This document shows positions 44,718 to 55,633 of a stretch of 64,000 nucleotides of DNA, piece after piece. Both the position numbers and the translations under genes were made by a program. The stretch lies in the NCBI GenBank assembly GCA_015698045.1, contig BLAL01000298.1, positions 124,001 through 188,000 on the forward strand. Reading direction: 5' to 3'. The DNA is from Rhizophagus clarus (taxonomy: Eukaryota; Glomeromycota; Glomeromycetes; Glomerales; Glomeraceae). The notes under the pieces are model-generated. The model did no database searches. It worked only from the letters and a program-made list of their open reading frames with translations, and was not told the origin of the DNA. The first letter of the stretch is position 1. Each line of letters starts with the position of its first letter.

Positions 44718-46541
44718 TAGGTGCCACCCCAGGTGGTATCGGTTTTTCTGCCACCCCTATCACGTGACTTTATAATATGATTGGCTAATTTTTAATCGGT
44801 TAATTTTTAACTTTAAAATTTTTTTTCATAAAAAAAATTTTCGTAAGAATTAAATTTTGATAAAATACAATATAAATACAATGGTAAAACATCCGAAATA
44901 ACTTAATAAACTTTAGTAACTTTTTTATTAAAATTTGTAATTTTGTATTGTATCATATATGCTATAGATAAACAATTATTTATTTAGTTTACAGTACTAG
45001 TAATAAATGACACGAATGACATCTAATAACAAATTACAATAGTAAAGAAAGAGATGTATAATGAAAAGAAGTAAAAGGGATAAAGTAAAATAAGAAAGAA
45101 AATGAGGAACAAAAAGAGAAATCAAGGATGAAGGGATGATGAAAGGAGAGATCAAGGAAGATAATAATGAAAAGAGTGATCAGGAATAAAAGAATGCTGA
45201 AAGGAGTGATCAAGAATGAAAGAGGAACGAAATAAATGATCAAGGACGAGATAGTGATGCAAGGAGCAATCAAAGACAAAAAGAGAACGAAAAAAAAGAT
45301 CAAGGATGAAATAATGACAAAAAAGAAACGATTAAGGATGCAGGGGGCACAAAATAACAATCAAGGACGAAATAATGATGAAAGGGGAAATCAAGAATGA
45401 AGAGGGAATGAAAGAAATGAAAATAATGATGAAAGGAGAGATCAAGGATGAAGAGGGAACGAAAGAAATGATCAAGGATAAAATAATGATGAAAGGAGCA
45501 ATTAAGGATAAAAGGGAAATGAAAGGATAAAATAATAATGAAAGGAGAGATTAAGGATGAAGGGGAACAAAAGTAACGTTTAAGGATGAAATAATAATAA
45601 AAGGAGAGATCAAGGATGAAGAAGGAACAAATGAAACGATCAAGGACAAAATAATGATGAAAGGAGCGATTAATGATGAAGAAGGAACGAAAGGAACAAT
45701 CAAGGATAAAATAATGATGAAAGGAGAGATCAAGGATGAGGGGGAAACAAAAGTAATGATTAATGATGAAATAATAATAAAAGGAGAGACCAAGGATGAA
45801 GAGGAAATGAAAGAAATGATCAAGGACGAAAGGAATGATCAAAGATGAAAGAGAGAACAAAAGGAATGATCAAGAAGGAAAAGGGAATAAAAGGAACGAT
45901 AAAGAATGAAAGGAGAAGCAAAAGAAACGAAAGTGAAAGCAAAAAAAACAATAAAAGATGAAAGTAATAGTAAAAAGAAATGATAAAGGACGAGAGGGAA
46001 CAAAAAAACAATGAAAGATGAAAGAATTATGAAAAGGTGTGATAAATAACAAAATAAAAAATGAAAATACCCAAAACAAAATGAAAATAAAATCGCAAAA
46101 AAAAAAAGCCCAGCCGAAAAAAAATAAGAAAAGATGGTTAGTTAAAGAAGGCAAATCTAAAGATTCAAAGTGTCTTGAACTTACCATTTACTGGAAACTT
46201 GACAACGAAGTCTAAAGCCGTTAACCGTCAAAAAGATTAACCTGCAAAAGAAAGTGTTAACGTTAATTAACAAAAAAAAAATTGACAATGCTGAAAAAGA
46301 AACTTACCAGAAGCTCCCAAGCCAAGAAAATAAGCACTTACAAAAAAAAGAACGTTATTTAATGCTGATTTATAATAAAAAAAAAATGATTTAAAAAAAT
46401 AAAACATACTGAAAGTAACGAAAGTAAAAAGCGGCAAAAAATTAAAAAAAAAATCGCGTATAAAAAACAAAATAAACAATTAATTTAGAATCACGTGATA
46501 GGGGTGGCAAAAAATCATGTACCACCTGGGGGTAGCACCAA
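44718..46541. mobile_element. Nested TIR element with a purine-minisatellite interior
   Basis: The left end (AGGTGCCACCCCAGGTGGTA, 44719 onward) and the complement of the right end (GGTGCTACCCCCAGGTGGTA, ending near 46540) are inverted repeats. They extend over about 50 bp and include GCCACCCCTATCACGTGA in both. No clear duplication was found at the edges. The interior is a purine-rich minisatellite followed by a stretch (46180-46480) with GTAAGT and TTTCAG/TTGCAG words on the minus strand. A decayed relative of the left end occurs at 62606-62660. Confidence 0.72.
45050..46015. repeat. Purine-rich minisatellite (GATGAAAGGAGAGATCAAGG type)
   Basis: Degenerate units of about 20, combining into about 40 and 60 bp, are built from GATGAAAGGA, GATCAAGGAT and ACGAAATAATG. 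The plus strand is nearly free of C and T for almost 1 kb. The open frames on both strands have only low-complexity Phe/Ser/Ile or Lys/Glu composition and are not called as genes. Confidence 0.85.
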
Positions 46542-46902
46542 CAATTTTTCTTTTTTAAAAGATTAAATTAATTAATATATAATTATAATAAAATTTCAAA
46601 AAAATTTTTTTGGCTGAGCCTCATCTTTTGCTATAGGTCATCCAATTAATCTATATTTTAAAAAAGAAAATTTTTTATAATTCTAGCTAAAATTTTAATT
46701 TAACTGAAATTATAGTAATTATAAAAAGATTTAATTACTAGTAAAAATAATATGTATATTGCAAATCATATAATGATAGTAATTATAATCAAATTGTAAT
46801 TATAAAGAAGTAAATTAACTAAGTAAAAGTCAGTTTCACAAATTGGATTCTTGTGTAAAAGTATGATTATATAGGGTGTGATTGTATAGAAATTTGACTG
46901 TA

Positions 46903-47460
46903 AAGCTATAAATATTTTGAAGATTTTTTTTAAGTAAAATTTTTATAAATCTTAATAAACTTTTATTATTTTTAAAGTTTTATCTAGTATTTTAAACGAA
47001 TTAAATTAATTCAAGTTTAAGTTGATTTAAGTTAAATCTGAATTAATAATTTTTCTAATATATAATAATAAGTAAATTACAAATTAATTTGAATTAATAA
47101 ATTTATTAAAATATTACTAAAATCAATTTCATGGAATATACCATATAGCACCACATAAGGGATCCTCTTTTTTACGTACCCTCATGATAATATACCTGGG
47201 TATGATATGTGGTTAAAAAATCTTAATTCTGGCAAAAATTCAGCTAATTCTGATCAATTTCTCTATATTCTATATAAAATACCTCTGGGTATAATTCAAT
47301 TTTTAAATTGGTGAAATTGATACATACTTGGGGTACCTTATGCAGTACTATACGGTAACTTGAAATTTAATTCATAAATATAAAGGGTTTAATTGTATTT
47401 TAGTTAAAAACACTGGTATTTAATATTTATTATTAAATTATTTGCCAAAATTCTTCCTAT
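46903..47460. other. AT-rich DNA with a MITE-like inverted repeat
   Basis: No gene was seen. Positions about 47127-47373 form an imperfect inverted repeat: ACCATATAGCACCACATAAG at the left, and the complement of the right side is ACCGTATAGTACTGCATAAG. CTGGGTAT words occur between the arms. This could be a small TIR element. No duplication was identified. Confidence 0.5.
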
Positions 47461-47583
47461 AGATTTTATTTTAATTCAGTAAAAGCCAGATATATATAAG
47501 GATTTTGTGTGTCTCAGATGTAATGATAACAAAAAAGAAGATTAGTATCACTTTATCAAGTGTAAAGCTAATAAGGAAATATG
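47461..47583 (+). pseudogene. LINE ORF2 C-terminal fragment, left part (split by the 12.7 kb element)
   Basis: The frame reads CLRCNDNKKED, a TAG in place of Trp, then YHFIKCKANKEI. This is the CCHC-type zinc knuckle (C-x2-C..H-x3-C) near the end of LINE ORF2 proteins. The frame stops at the insertion point and resumes at 60269. Confidence 0.7.
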
Positions 47584-47779
47584 TAAAGCTCTGAACAGGT
47601 CAGTTCAGTTCAGTTTTAGCAAGGAACCGTATCTGAACTGGAATTCAGTTCAGTTCTGATTCAGATCAAAATCAAAAAACTGAACCAGAACCAGAACTGA
47701 ACTTATAACCTAAACTGAACTGAATTCAGTTCAGTTTTAGATGATCCATAATCAATATCAGATTATTGATTTTTTTTTT

Positions 47780-48370
47780 TTAAAAAAAATTTTTTACACC
47801 CTCTGATGAAAATATTTACTTTTAAAATAACTAAAAAAAATGAGTTTTTTTAAACATTTTATTAAAAAAAACATTTTTTTCTTAGACAGTTTATCATTGA
47901 TTAAATAAAAACTGTTTTTTAATAATTTATTATTAAACTGATGAAAAAAAGCTTTTTTTTTTGACAGTTTATTATTAAAAGATTAAAAAACATTTTTTTA
48001 ACGATTTATTATTAAATAATTAATAAAAACATTTTAAGAAATTTTTTAACAGTTTAATTATTTATTAAACTTTTTTTTTGATATTTTATTATTTCTTTTT
48101 TTAACTGTTTTTTATTATTATTAAACATCAATAAAAACTTTTTTTTTAGTGGTTTATTATTAAACTTTAAATAAAAACTGTTTTTTAACAATTTATTATT
48201 AAAACAATTTTTAAAAAACTTTTTTTTTAATGGTACAAAGTGTTTATTGTTAAAATGATTTTAAAAAAACGAGTGATAAATAAAAAAGTTTTTTTTAACA
48301 GTTTATTAAAACGATTTTAAAAAATGTTTTTTTAACAGTTTATTATTTATTAAATGATTAATCAACATTT
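47780..48370. repeat. T/A minisatellite (AACAGTTTATTATTAAA type)
   Basis: Degenerate units of about 35-45 bp are built from AACAGTTTATTATTAAA, a short spacer and AAAACTTTTTTT. In many units AAACTG and CAGTTT face each other as inverted arms. A looser relative lies near the right end of the giant element at 59760-60080. Confidence 0.7.
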
Positions 48371-48509
48371 ACTATTTTACTTTTTATCAGATAATCATAT
48401 TTAATATTTTTCTTTAAACCCTTTGCTAGCCAAAAGTATGTTTTTTCTTTTTTATTTTCGTTTCTCATATACAACTTGTTTTTTATTAACTTTGTTTCAT
48501 TATTTTTAG

Positions 48510-49893
48510 GTTTTTCAGATTCTTTAGCTCTTCCAGTTTTGCAATTAAGGTATGTTTTATTTTATTTTTTTTATTTTTATTTTCGCTTATTACATTTCAT
48601 TCTTTACTAATTTCCTCTCTTTTTTTTCTTTTTTTGCTTTTTCATTTTTTCATTTTCTTTTCATCCCCCATTTGTTTCTTTCATTTTCTTTTTGTTTTCT
48701 ATTCATTTCTTTTATTTTCTTTTTATCCTCCCTTCGTTTCTTCTACTTTCTTTTTATCCTCTATTCATTTCTTTCACTTTCTTTTCATCCTCTATTTGTT
48801 TTTTCTACTTTCTTTTTGTCTCCCATTCATTTTTTTCACTTTCTTTTCATCTCCTATTCATTTCTTCCACTTTCTTTTTGTTCTCCCTTCGTTTCTTCCT
48901 TTCTTTTTGTTCTCTTTTTATTTTTATTTTCATTTTGTTTTCCATCATTTTCTTTTTCTTTTTCATTTCTCCATTCTTTTTCCCTTTTTTTTTTCATTTC
49001 ACCATCATTTTTCCCTTCTTTTTCATCTCTCTTTTGAATTTTTTTTCCTTATTCCTTCTTTATCTTTTCCCTTCTTTTTCGTGTTTTTTTTCTTCTTTTG
49101 TCTTCTCATTAGTTTCACTTCTTTTTCATTTCCTATCTTTTTTTCTTTTCCTTTTTGTTACTCTTTTAATTTTTTTGTTTTTGTTTTCCTTTTATTTTTT
49201 CCTCCTTTTTTTATCTTCGTTCCTTATGTACAACTTGTTCTTTGCTAATTTTTTTAGGTTTTTAGGTTCTTTGGCTCTTCCAGTTTTGCAATTAAGGTAT
49301 GTTTTATTTTATTTTTTTTATTTTTATTTTTGCTTATTACATTTCATTCTTTACTAATTTCCTCTCTTTTTTTTCTTTTTTTTACCTTTTCGTTTTTTTA
49401 TTTTCTTTTCATCCTTCCTTCGTTTCTTCTACTTTTTTTTTGTTTCTCATTTATTTCTTTCATTTTCTTTTCATCCTTCCTTCGTTTCTTCCTTTCTTTT
49501 TATTTCCTTTTCATTTTTCCTTTTCATTTTATTTTCCATTATTTTCTTTTTCTTTTTCATTTCTCCATTCTTTTCCTCTTCCTTTTTTTTCATTTCACCA
49601 TTTTCCCCTTCCTTTTTGTCCCTTTTTGAATTTTTTTTCCTTATTCTTTCTTCATCTTTTCCCTTCCTTTTCATGTATTTTTTCCTTCTTTTGTCTTCTC
49701 ATTGGTTTCACTTCTTTTTTATCTCCCTATCTTTTTTCCTTTTCCTTTTTGTTACTCTTTTAATTTTTTCATTTTTTGTTCTCCTTTTATTTTTTCCTTC
49801 TTTTTTTATTTTTGTTTCTTACATACAACTTATTCTTTGCTAATTCTTTTTAGGTTTCCAGGTTTTTTAGCTCTTCCAGTTTTGCAATTAAGG
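48510..49893 (+). repeat. Pyrimidine-rich tandem units, copies 1-3, each closed by an exon-like block
   Basis: A block of about 40 bp containing GCTCTTCCAGTTTTGCAATT and then AAGGTATG recurs at about 48512-48556, 49256-49300 and 49852-49897. It is preceded by a pyrimidine tract ending in TAG or CAG. Between blocks are 600-740 bp that start TTTTATTTTATTT, continue TTATTACATTTCATTCTTTA, and then consist of TTTCTTTTTCATCC-type units. Long open frames here are all Phe/Ser/Leu low-complexity and are not called as proteins. The arrangement resembles 3' splice site, mini-exon and 5' splice site repeated in tandem. Confidence 0.75.
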
Positions 49894-50255
49894 TATGCAC
49901 TAGTCGAAAAAGGAATATTCAGCCTTAATGAAATTCAGCTTATATTTGACTAAAATTAAAATTATTCGACCTCAATTAGTAATGATCAACAATTAGATGT
50001 GTATTCAACATGGTCGAATGTGTATTAAGTATTACACGTATCATTAATTGAACATTACGCGTATCATCAATTCAATTAAAAGTTTAAATTTAAACTTTTA
50101 GCGAAACCTCCCTTATTATCCTTCCTTTTATCCTTCCTTTTTTCCTTTTACTCTTCCTCTTTTCCTCCTTACTTTCATCCTTCCTCTATCTTCATCCTTT
50201 TCTACCCTTTACCCTTTCCCTTACTTTGTCTTTCCCTTTCCCTTTTCTTACTTTA

Positions 50256-52775
50256 GGGGAGGGCCAGAAAACACGTGTTTATAAGCCAATATATGCTCTA
50301 ATCCCCTCCCCCCCTTGTGACTTATACTGCGGCAAATTGATTTTCACAATGATAGATAATCTAAAAAAAATTTTTTTTCGCAGTTATTCGTATTTCATTA
50401 GAAAAATTAAAAAAATAAAGCATGCAAACGTTTTTAACAAGCCCGAAGTTTGAGAAAAAATATCTTTATAAAAATCCAACACTTTTATACCACGAATTTT
50501 GCAACGCTTGGGCGTATCAGAAAATGATTGAACTTTCGAACCCAAACCCACAAAAACAGCAATTATTAGAGGAAGCAAATACTATATGGAAAGAGGTAAA
50601 AAAAAATAATGTCAATGAAATTAAAGATACCATTACACGCTACTTGGCTACTCCAGTTCCATTAACAAGATATGGTTTTCAAGTTTCAAATTTCAGAAAT
50701 TCTAGACCGTCTAGATCTCCAATACAAGAACGTGTACAAATTCGTTTAGAGCATGACGAAGAAATTCAAATACCACGAAATGCAGTAGCACAACGCTATG
50801 CTAATGGTGAGAAGGAACGTGCACAGAAGAAAGTAGCAGAATATACTACTATGCTTGATATATCGACAGATAATTCTATGAAAAAACAACTTGTAAATCA
50901 AATAAATTCTGAAAAGCAAGTAATACTTCAACAAAATAAACGCCTTACCTATTTAAAACGGCATGCAGCAACACAAGGAAGACTTCGGGAGTGGAAGCGG
51001 CTATTGTTAGAAGAAAATATTGTTGAAAAATATGATTCACCAGGTAGACCTTCCCATGCGCTTAAAAATCCAGAATTGTACGATCAACTGCATGCATGTA
51101 TTGAATTTGGTTCGGCAGATAATTGGCGAAGAAAAGAATGGATTAAAGTTCGCACTATTTCTCATCTTCGAACGGCTATGGAAGAGAACTATCAACAATA
51201 TCTTTCAAAATCCTGTCTTCAAACCTATCTTTTACCACGTCATCCAAATTCCAATCAAGCAAAACGCCATCACCATCCAGCCCTTATTCGGAATGTTGCT
51301 GTATCTAGAAACGAAATGAGCTCTCATGAGGATAGTCATTATTGTTTAGCATCCGTAAAAGGCGTTAGACAATTTGCAGAGACTTTTCCTGAACATTCAA
51401 TTATCATATCACAAGATGATAAGGCCAAAGTCCCTTTAGGTATTCCTGCAGTAGGTCGTACCTTTTCAACAGTTCAGACACACAACCAGCCCGTATCCAT
51501 TCCCAATCACGATTTTCCAGTATCTTCAAAACACAAATTAATTCCTTCAGTATATCTCGTAATTGACCCAACTGATACAAATGAATCAACACGATCAAGA
51601 CGTTTAGCTGTATTCGTATGACCAGAGTTATGGCTTTCAACAACGGCTTCAAGTCATATGTTAGATTTACAAAAAATTCGACATCTTCAAGGCTTTCAAG
51701 AATCTTTTCTAGATAGTAGCAATATGCATCGTCCAATTGTAGTTCTTTTGGTAGATGGAGGACCTGATGAGAACCCACGTCATCTAAAAAATATAAAGCA
51801 ATATTGTAAGTATTTTCGCGATGCAGACTTGGATTACATGACGATTCGTACCCACGCATCTGGCCAGTCCGCATACAATCCTGTAGAAAGAAGCATGGCT
51901 TCTTTATCCAGAAAACTTGCAGGAATAACTCTTCCCCATGATAAATATGGCAGCCACCTACGAAATGAAAAGGTGATTGATGACAATTTAGCACGACAAA
52001 ATTTTGCCTATTCTGGAGAAACCTTATGTGAGTTATGGAAAAAAGATAACATCAATGGTTATCCTGTACATGCCGAATATATACCAGAAGACAATATAGA
52101 AACTGAAACACCAATTTCCTGGCTTTGGATAGAAAAACATACACAAATCTGTCGCTATTCTCTTGATATTCGTAAGTGTAACAATCTACAGTGCTGCCAA
52201 TCAAAACGATGTGAGGAAGCAGCTACTTTACTTGCACAAAACGATGGTTTTCTTCCTCCAGTTTCTAAAGGTCGTGATAATCATTTCTTGAATCCAATTC
52301 ACATTCTTAAATATTTCGATGTGCTTAAAATTCCCAAATATGATCAACATTGTCCATCCATATCTTCTGAATTACACCAACGTTTGTGTTGCAATTTATG
52401 TGACAAATATTTTCCAACTTTATCTTTTGTAACTGAACACAAAAAAACAGTTCATACACAATATTGTAAACGTTCAAATCGCATTCAAAATTTGTGTACC
52501 TATGAAGATATTCCAAATAATCTTCCTTTTGTAGTAATTGATGTAAATTTTCGAAATGTATTATCTGATCACGAATAATTGTAAAAATTTATAATAAAAT
52601 TTACACATTAAAATGGGAATTTATAATTTTTTTAAAAGAAATTCGTAAAATTTATTATTTTAAAATTGTAAAAAATACAAAACAAATACAAGCCACAAAA
52701 TTACTATTTATAGACATGATCAATGAGACTCCCTCCTACCCCCCTTAACTAAACACGTGATTTCTGGCCCTCCCC
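50256..52775 (+). mobile_element. DDE transposon with 8-bp duplication, nearly intact
   Basis: The TIRs begin GGGGAGGGCCAGAAA at 50256 and end with its complement at 52775. Both include CACGTG or CACGTGA words about 17 bp in. Flanks are TTACTTTA (50248-50255) and TTACTTCA (52776-52783), 7 of 8 identical. A C-rich tract occurs inside each end. The element encloses one transposase gene (50422-52578) and little else. It lies within the CACTA-type element and is therefore younger than it. Confidence 0.85.
50422..52578 (+). pseudogene. DDE-type transposase with one in-frame TGA
   Basis: The frame covers 719 codons, starting MQTFLTSPKFEKKYLY and ending FRNVLSDHE. It is interrupted only by TGA at 51619-51621 (AVFV-stop-PELW), where I recall Arg in relatives, consistent with CGA to TGA. 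Probable catalytic acids lie in IIISQDDKAKVPLG (near residue 332), VVLLVDGGPDENPR and SAYNPVERSMASLS. A C2H2 zinc finger near the C-terminus reads CNLCDKYFPTLSFVTEHKKT with His following. The N-terminal half is helical and basic and probably binds the TIRs. I recall close relatives as common in Rhizophagus but cannot name the superfamily with certainty. A second ATG follows the stop at 51658. Confidence 0.82.
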
Positions 52776-52839
52776 TTACTTCACTTATATTTTTTGTCAA
52801 AAAAATCCATAATGAAGCATTTCGGCTTTTCTTTCCAAA

Positions 52840-55200
52840 TACTTTTTTGTTGAAAAATTCTTAACGAAACGTTCCTTAATATTTCAACTTTTCCTTTTAA
52901 GTAATTCTTTTGGTCTCCTTAAACGTGAAATTTTAGTAAGTTTTTGATTTTAGTTTTTCTCTTTTAATTACTTACGACCAGTTGTTCTCTCAGATCTTTT
53001 ACTTGTAGCCTGGTGAGTGAAATTTTTAATTTTTTAGTTTATTTTAACGAACTTTATTAACAGTTCATTTTTTTCCTTTGTAGACGAGATATCTGGACAT
53101 GTGGAAATTTGTTAGAGATTGTTCTTTTGCAGTATTTTGGTAAGTTTTAATGATAAGTTTAATTTCTTTGTTTTATTTTCGAAGAATGGTTACTAATTTC
53201 TTTTTTTTTGTTTTTTGTTTATTATTCAGATATTGGACACATAAGAATTTGGTAAGGAGGGTTTTTTTTATTATATTTGATGACACTTCTTTGAACAAAC
53301 TGCTACTTAACGTTTCAGTTTTTTTCTTTTGTAGGTGAATTTTTGGCTTTTTTGGACGTGATATTTCGGTAAGATATTTTTAAATAATTTTTTATTTCAT
53401 TTTTAAAAAATGCACTTTTTTTCTTTTTTTTTGATTTGTTCTTCGGCTTTTTGGATGTTGAATCAATCTCTTATTTACTTACTACACTAATAATTATATC
53501 AACAATTAATCTATAAATTGTCATGTTAATTAATGATACTTTTATTATACAGAACCGGATCTGCCAATCTGATCCAGAGTTTTTTCTTTTTTCAACGAAA
53601 TTTCTCCTTTCCCTCCCTTCCCCTTAACCTTTTCTCTCATTTTATTTTTTTTCTTTCATTCTTTCTCTTCCATTTCTCTTCCCTTCCTTTCTTCCTCCTT
53701 CCCTCCCCACACAATCGTCTCTTTTTCGTAAAGAATACACTAAAAATGTTTTCCAGTTTTTACGAAACATTGATAACGATGTTTCGATTTTTTTTTTTTA
53801 AGTGACTCTTCAGTTTTCTAGAAGTGACATATCAAAGGTTTCTTTTTTTTTTCTTTAATTATTTTAATGAACACTTATTAACAGTTTGTTTTTAATTTTT
53901 TTTAAGCAGTTTCTTGGTCTTTAAAGCATGTGGGACTTCGTTTCAGTAAGTTTTTTTTCTATTTAGTTTACATATTCTAACTGTTCTAACAGAATATATG
54001 CTAACCTCTTCTCTCTTTTTTTTAAACGATTCTGAATGCATGGAATTCAGATTTTGGTAATGAAGTCTTTCAGTTTTCGGTAAAGGAGTTAGAATCAATT
54101 TTTTTTTATTAATTACATTTATTTAATAAAATGTTAACGTTTCATTTATTTCTTTTTTTTTAGGCTGTCTCTTTATACATATGGAGTTGGATAGATTTTT
54201 TCTTGAATTATAAATTTTCAAAACACCTACTAATCTTTCAGGTTTTTCTTTTTTTAGCAGTTTGCTCTTTAAGTCTTTGAACGTGCAGATTTACGATGAG
54301 TTTTTTTTATTGTTTTCAATTTTTTTATTTTTAACAAATTATTAGCTAATGAATTCATTCTTTATTTTTTTTAGGTTGCTTTTGACTTTCATTGGATGTG
54401 AATTCAAGATTTTTTTTAGGTAGGGACATATTGGAACGCGTAAGATAGTAGATTTTTGGTGGGATTTTTTTCTTTTTTTTTACCGAAATTTAACAACATG
54501 TACGTTTCATTTTTTTGATTCTTTTTTAGGCGACTGTTCTTTGGACTTTAGGACGCAAACACAACTTTAAAATTTTAGTAGGTTTAAAACATTTTTAAAT
54601 TTATCTTTTTTTAATAAAACGCTTATTAATGTTTCATTTTCTTTCTTTTTAGGCAACCAGTATATCGATAGGTTATATATCGGTAAGTAAAAAATCTGAT
54701 GTTTTTATTTTAACGAATTGTTATTAACGGTTCATTTTATTTCTTTTGTGAGTTATTTTTGATCTTTTAGAATACCAAAACCCAGGTAAAGTTTCAAGTT
54801 CGAAACTTACTCTAAAAAATTTTATTTTAATTTTTTTTTTCTTTCTATTTCTTTTAGTAAACTGGCACAATTTTGGACTATAAACAGAATGCCGATATTT
54901 CAGGAACCTGATTCTGACTTGAAAATACTGGAATCCAGGTGAGTTTCGAAAGGTTTCCTATTTTAAACTTCTTTTAAAAGCATTTTTATTAAGCGTTTTT
55001 TTTACAGTCTCTGATAACCATTCTGGACAGTGTGCTTTCGTAACTATTCTATATTAAATGGTAGGAAGTAATTAGATTCTTGGATAAATGAAATGGTGAT
55101 AAGTTTCAAATTCAATAAATTCAATGAAATTTAAAAATTTGTTAAAGAAATTTCATTTAATGTTACTTTTCTACATAGGTTTTGAGACTCCTTTAGGCAT
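52840..55200 (+). repeat. Degenerate array with splice-site-like repeat units
   Basis: About a dozen units of roughly 100-200 bp recur. Each contains TTAACG or TTAATG, a pyrimidine tract ending TTTTTAG, TTTGTAG or similar, a 20-60 bp segment often with TTTGGAC or GGACGTG, and GTAAGT or GTGAGT. Examples of the segments are 53084-53139, 53230-53251 and 53335-53368. The joined segments gave no recognisable protein. It is either a decayed multi-exon gene of the CACTA element or a minisatellite that happens to carry splice consensus. It ends in a small GGATGGATG repeat near 55245-55285. Confidence 0.6.
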
Positions 55201-55633
55201 ATGTGAATTGTCTATTTAGTGGATTGTGTAGATGGTAGTTTTGGATGGATGGTGGATGGATGCAGATGGATGGACGATAGATGAATGATAATATATAGAT
55301 AGATATTAGATAAAACTTTATATAGTATAATACATATGTAATTTTTTTAATACTATGTTAATAAACTATAAATTCAGAACTAAATTGATTAAAATTTGTC
55401 TCTAGTTTGACCTATTTATCAATAATATTCGGATTATATATAGTAGTCGAATATAGTTTTTTTAGGGTCGAATAAATATGTAAAATGTCCTAATATAGGT
55501 CAAATTTTTCTTTCTGAATTTAAGACGATTGGCACCCTAAATGCGCCAAAAAAATCGGTCACAATTTGAATCATCATTCGACCTATATTTGACCTAGTCA
55601 AATTTAGGCCAAATTGTCCTTTTTTGACTAGTG

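Larger units (their letters stand above)
44186..46900. mobile_element. Pogo/Tigger-like TIR element, 2.7 kb, no transposase recognised
   Basis: The left end CAGTCAAACTTCTATATAAT is matched by the complement of the right end, CAGTCAAATTTCTATACAAT. Both are flanked by the dinucleotide TA (44184-44185 and 46901-46902), as expected for Tc1/mariner-pogo insertion. Immediately inside the left end, ATAATCACTA and TAGTGATTAT form a second dyad. The terminal 500 and 350 bp are AT-rich and code for nothing recognisable. The centre is another TIR element (44718-46541). It was non-autonomous or has lost its transposase. Confidence 0.8.
49898..55633. mobile_element. CACTA-type element, 5.7 kb, 3-bp duplication
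   Basis: The left end CACTAGTCGAAAAAGGA and the right end TCCTTTTTTGACTAGTG are inverted repeats with one mismatch. They are flanked by ATG on each side (49895-49897, 55634-55636). The sister tandem units read straight through as AAGGTATGTTTTATTTTATT, so the empty site is visible in the same window. CACTA termini with a 3-bp duplication define the CACTA (En/Spm, CMC) superfamily. The subterminal parts carry repeated TTCGACC and TTTGAC words. No Tnp2-type transposase was found inside. The contents are a different DDE transposon and an array of splice-like repeats. Confidence 0.83.

Noticed and set aside
45034-46187. Minus-strand open frames rich in Phe, Ile and Ser
   Set aside because: They are translations of the purine minisatellite; several overlapping frames are open at once, as expected for a repeat without stops.
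48552-49357. Long open frames rich in Phe, Ser and Leu that look like membrane proteins
   Set aside because: They follow the TTTCTTTTTCATCC repeat in all three plus frames, lack any family signature and recur in the other tandem units. Composition alone explains them.
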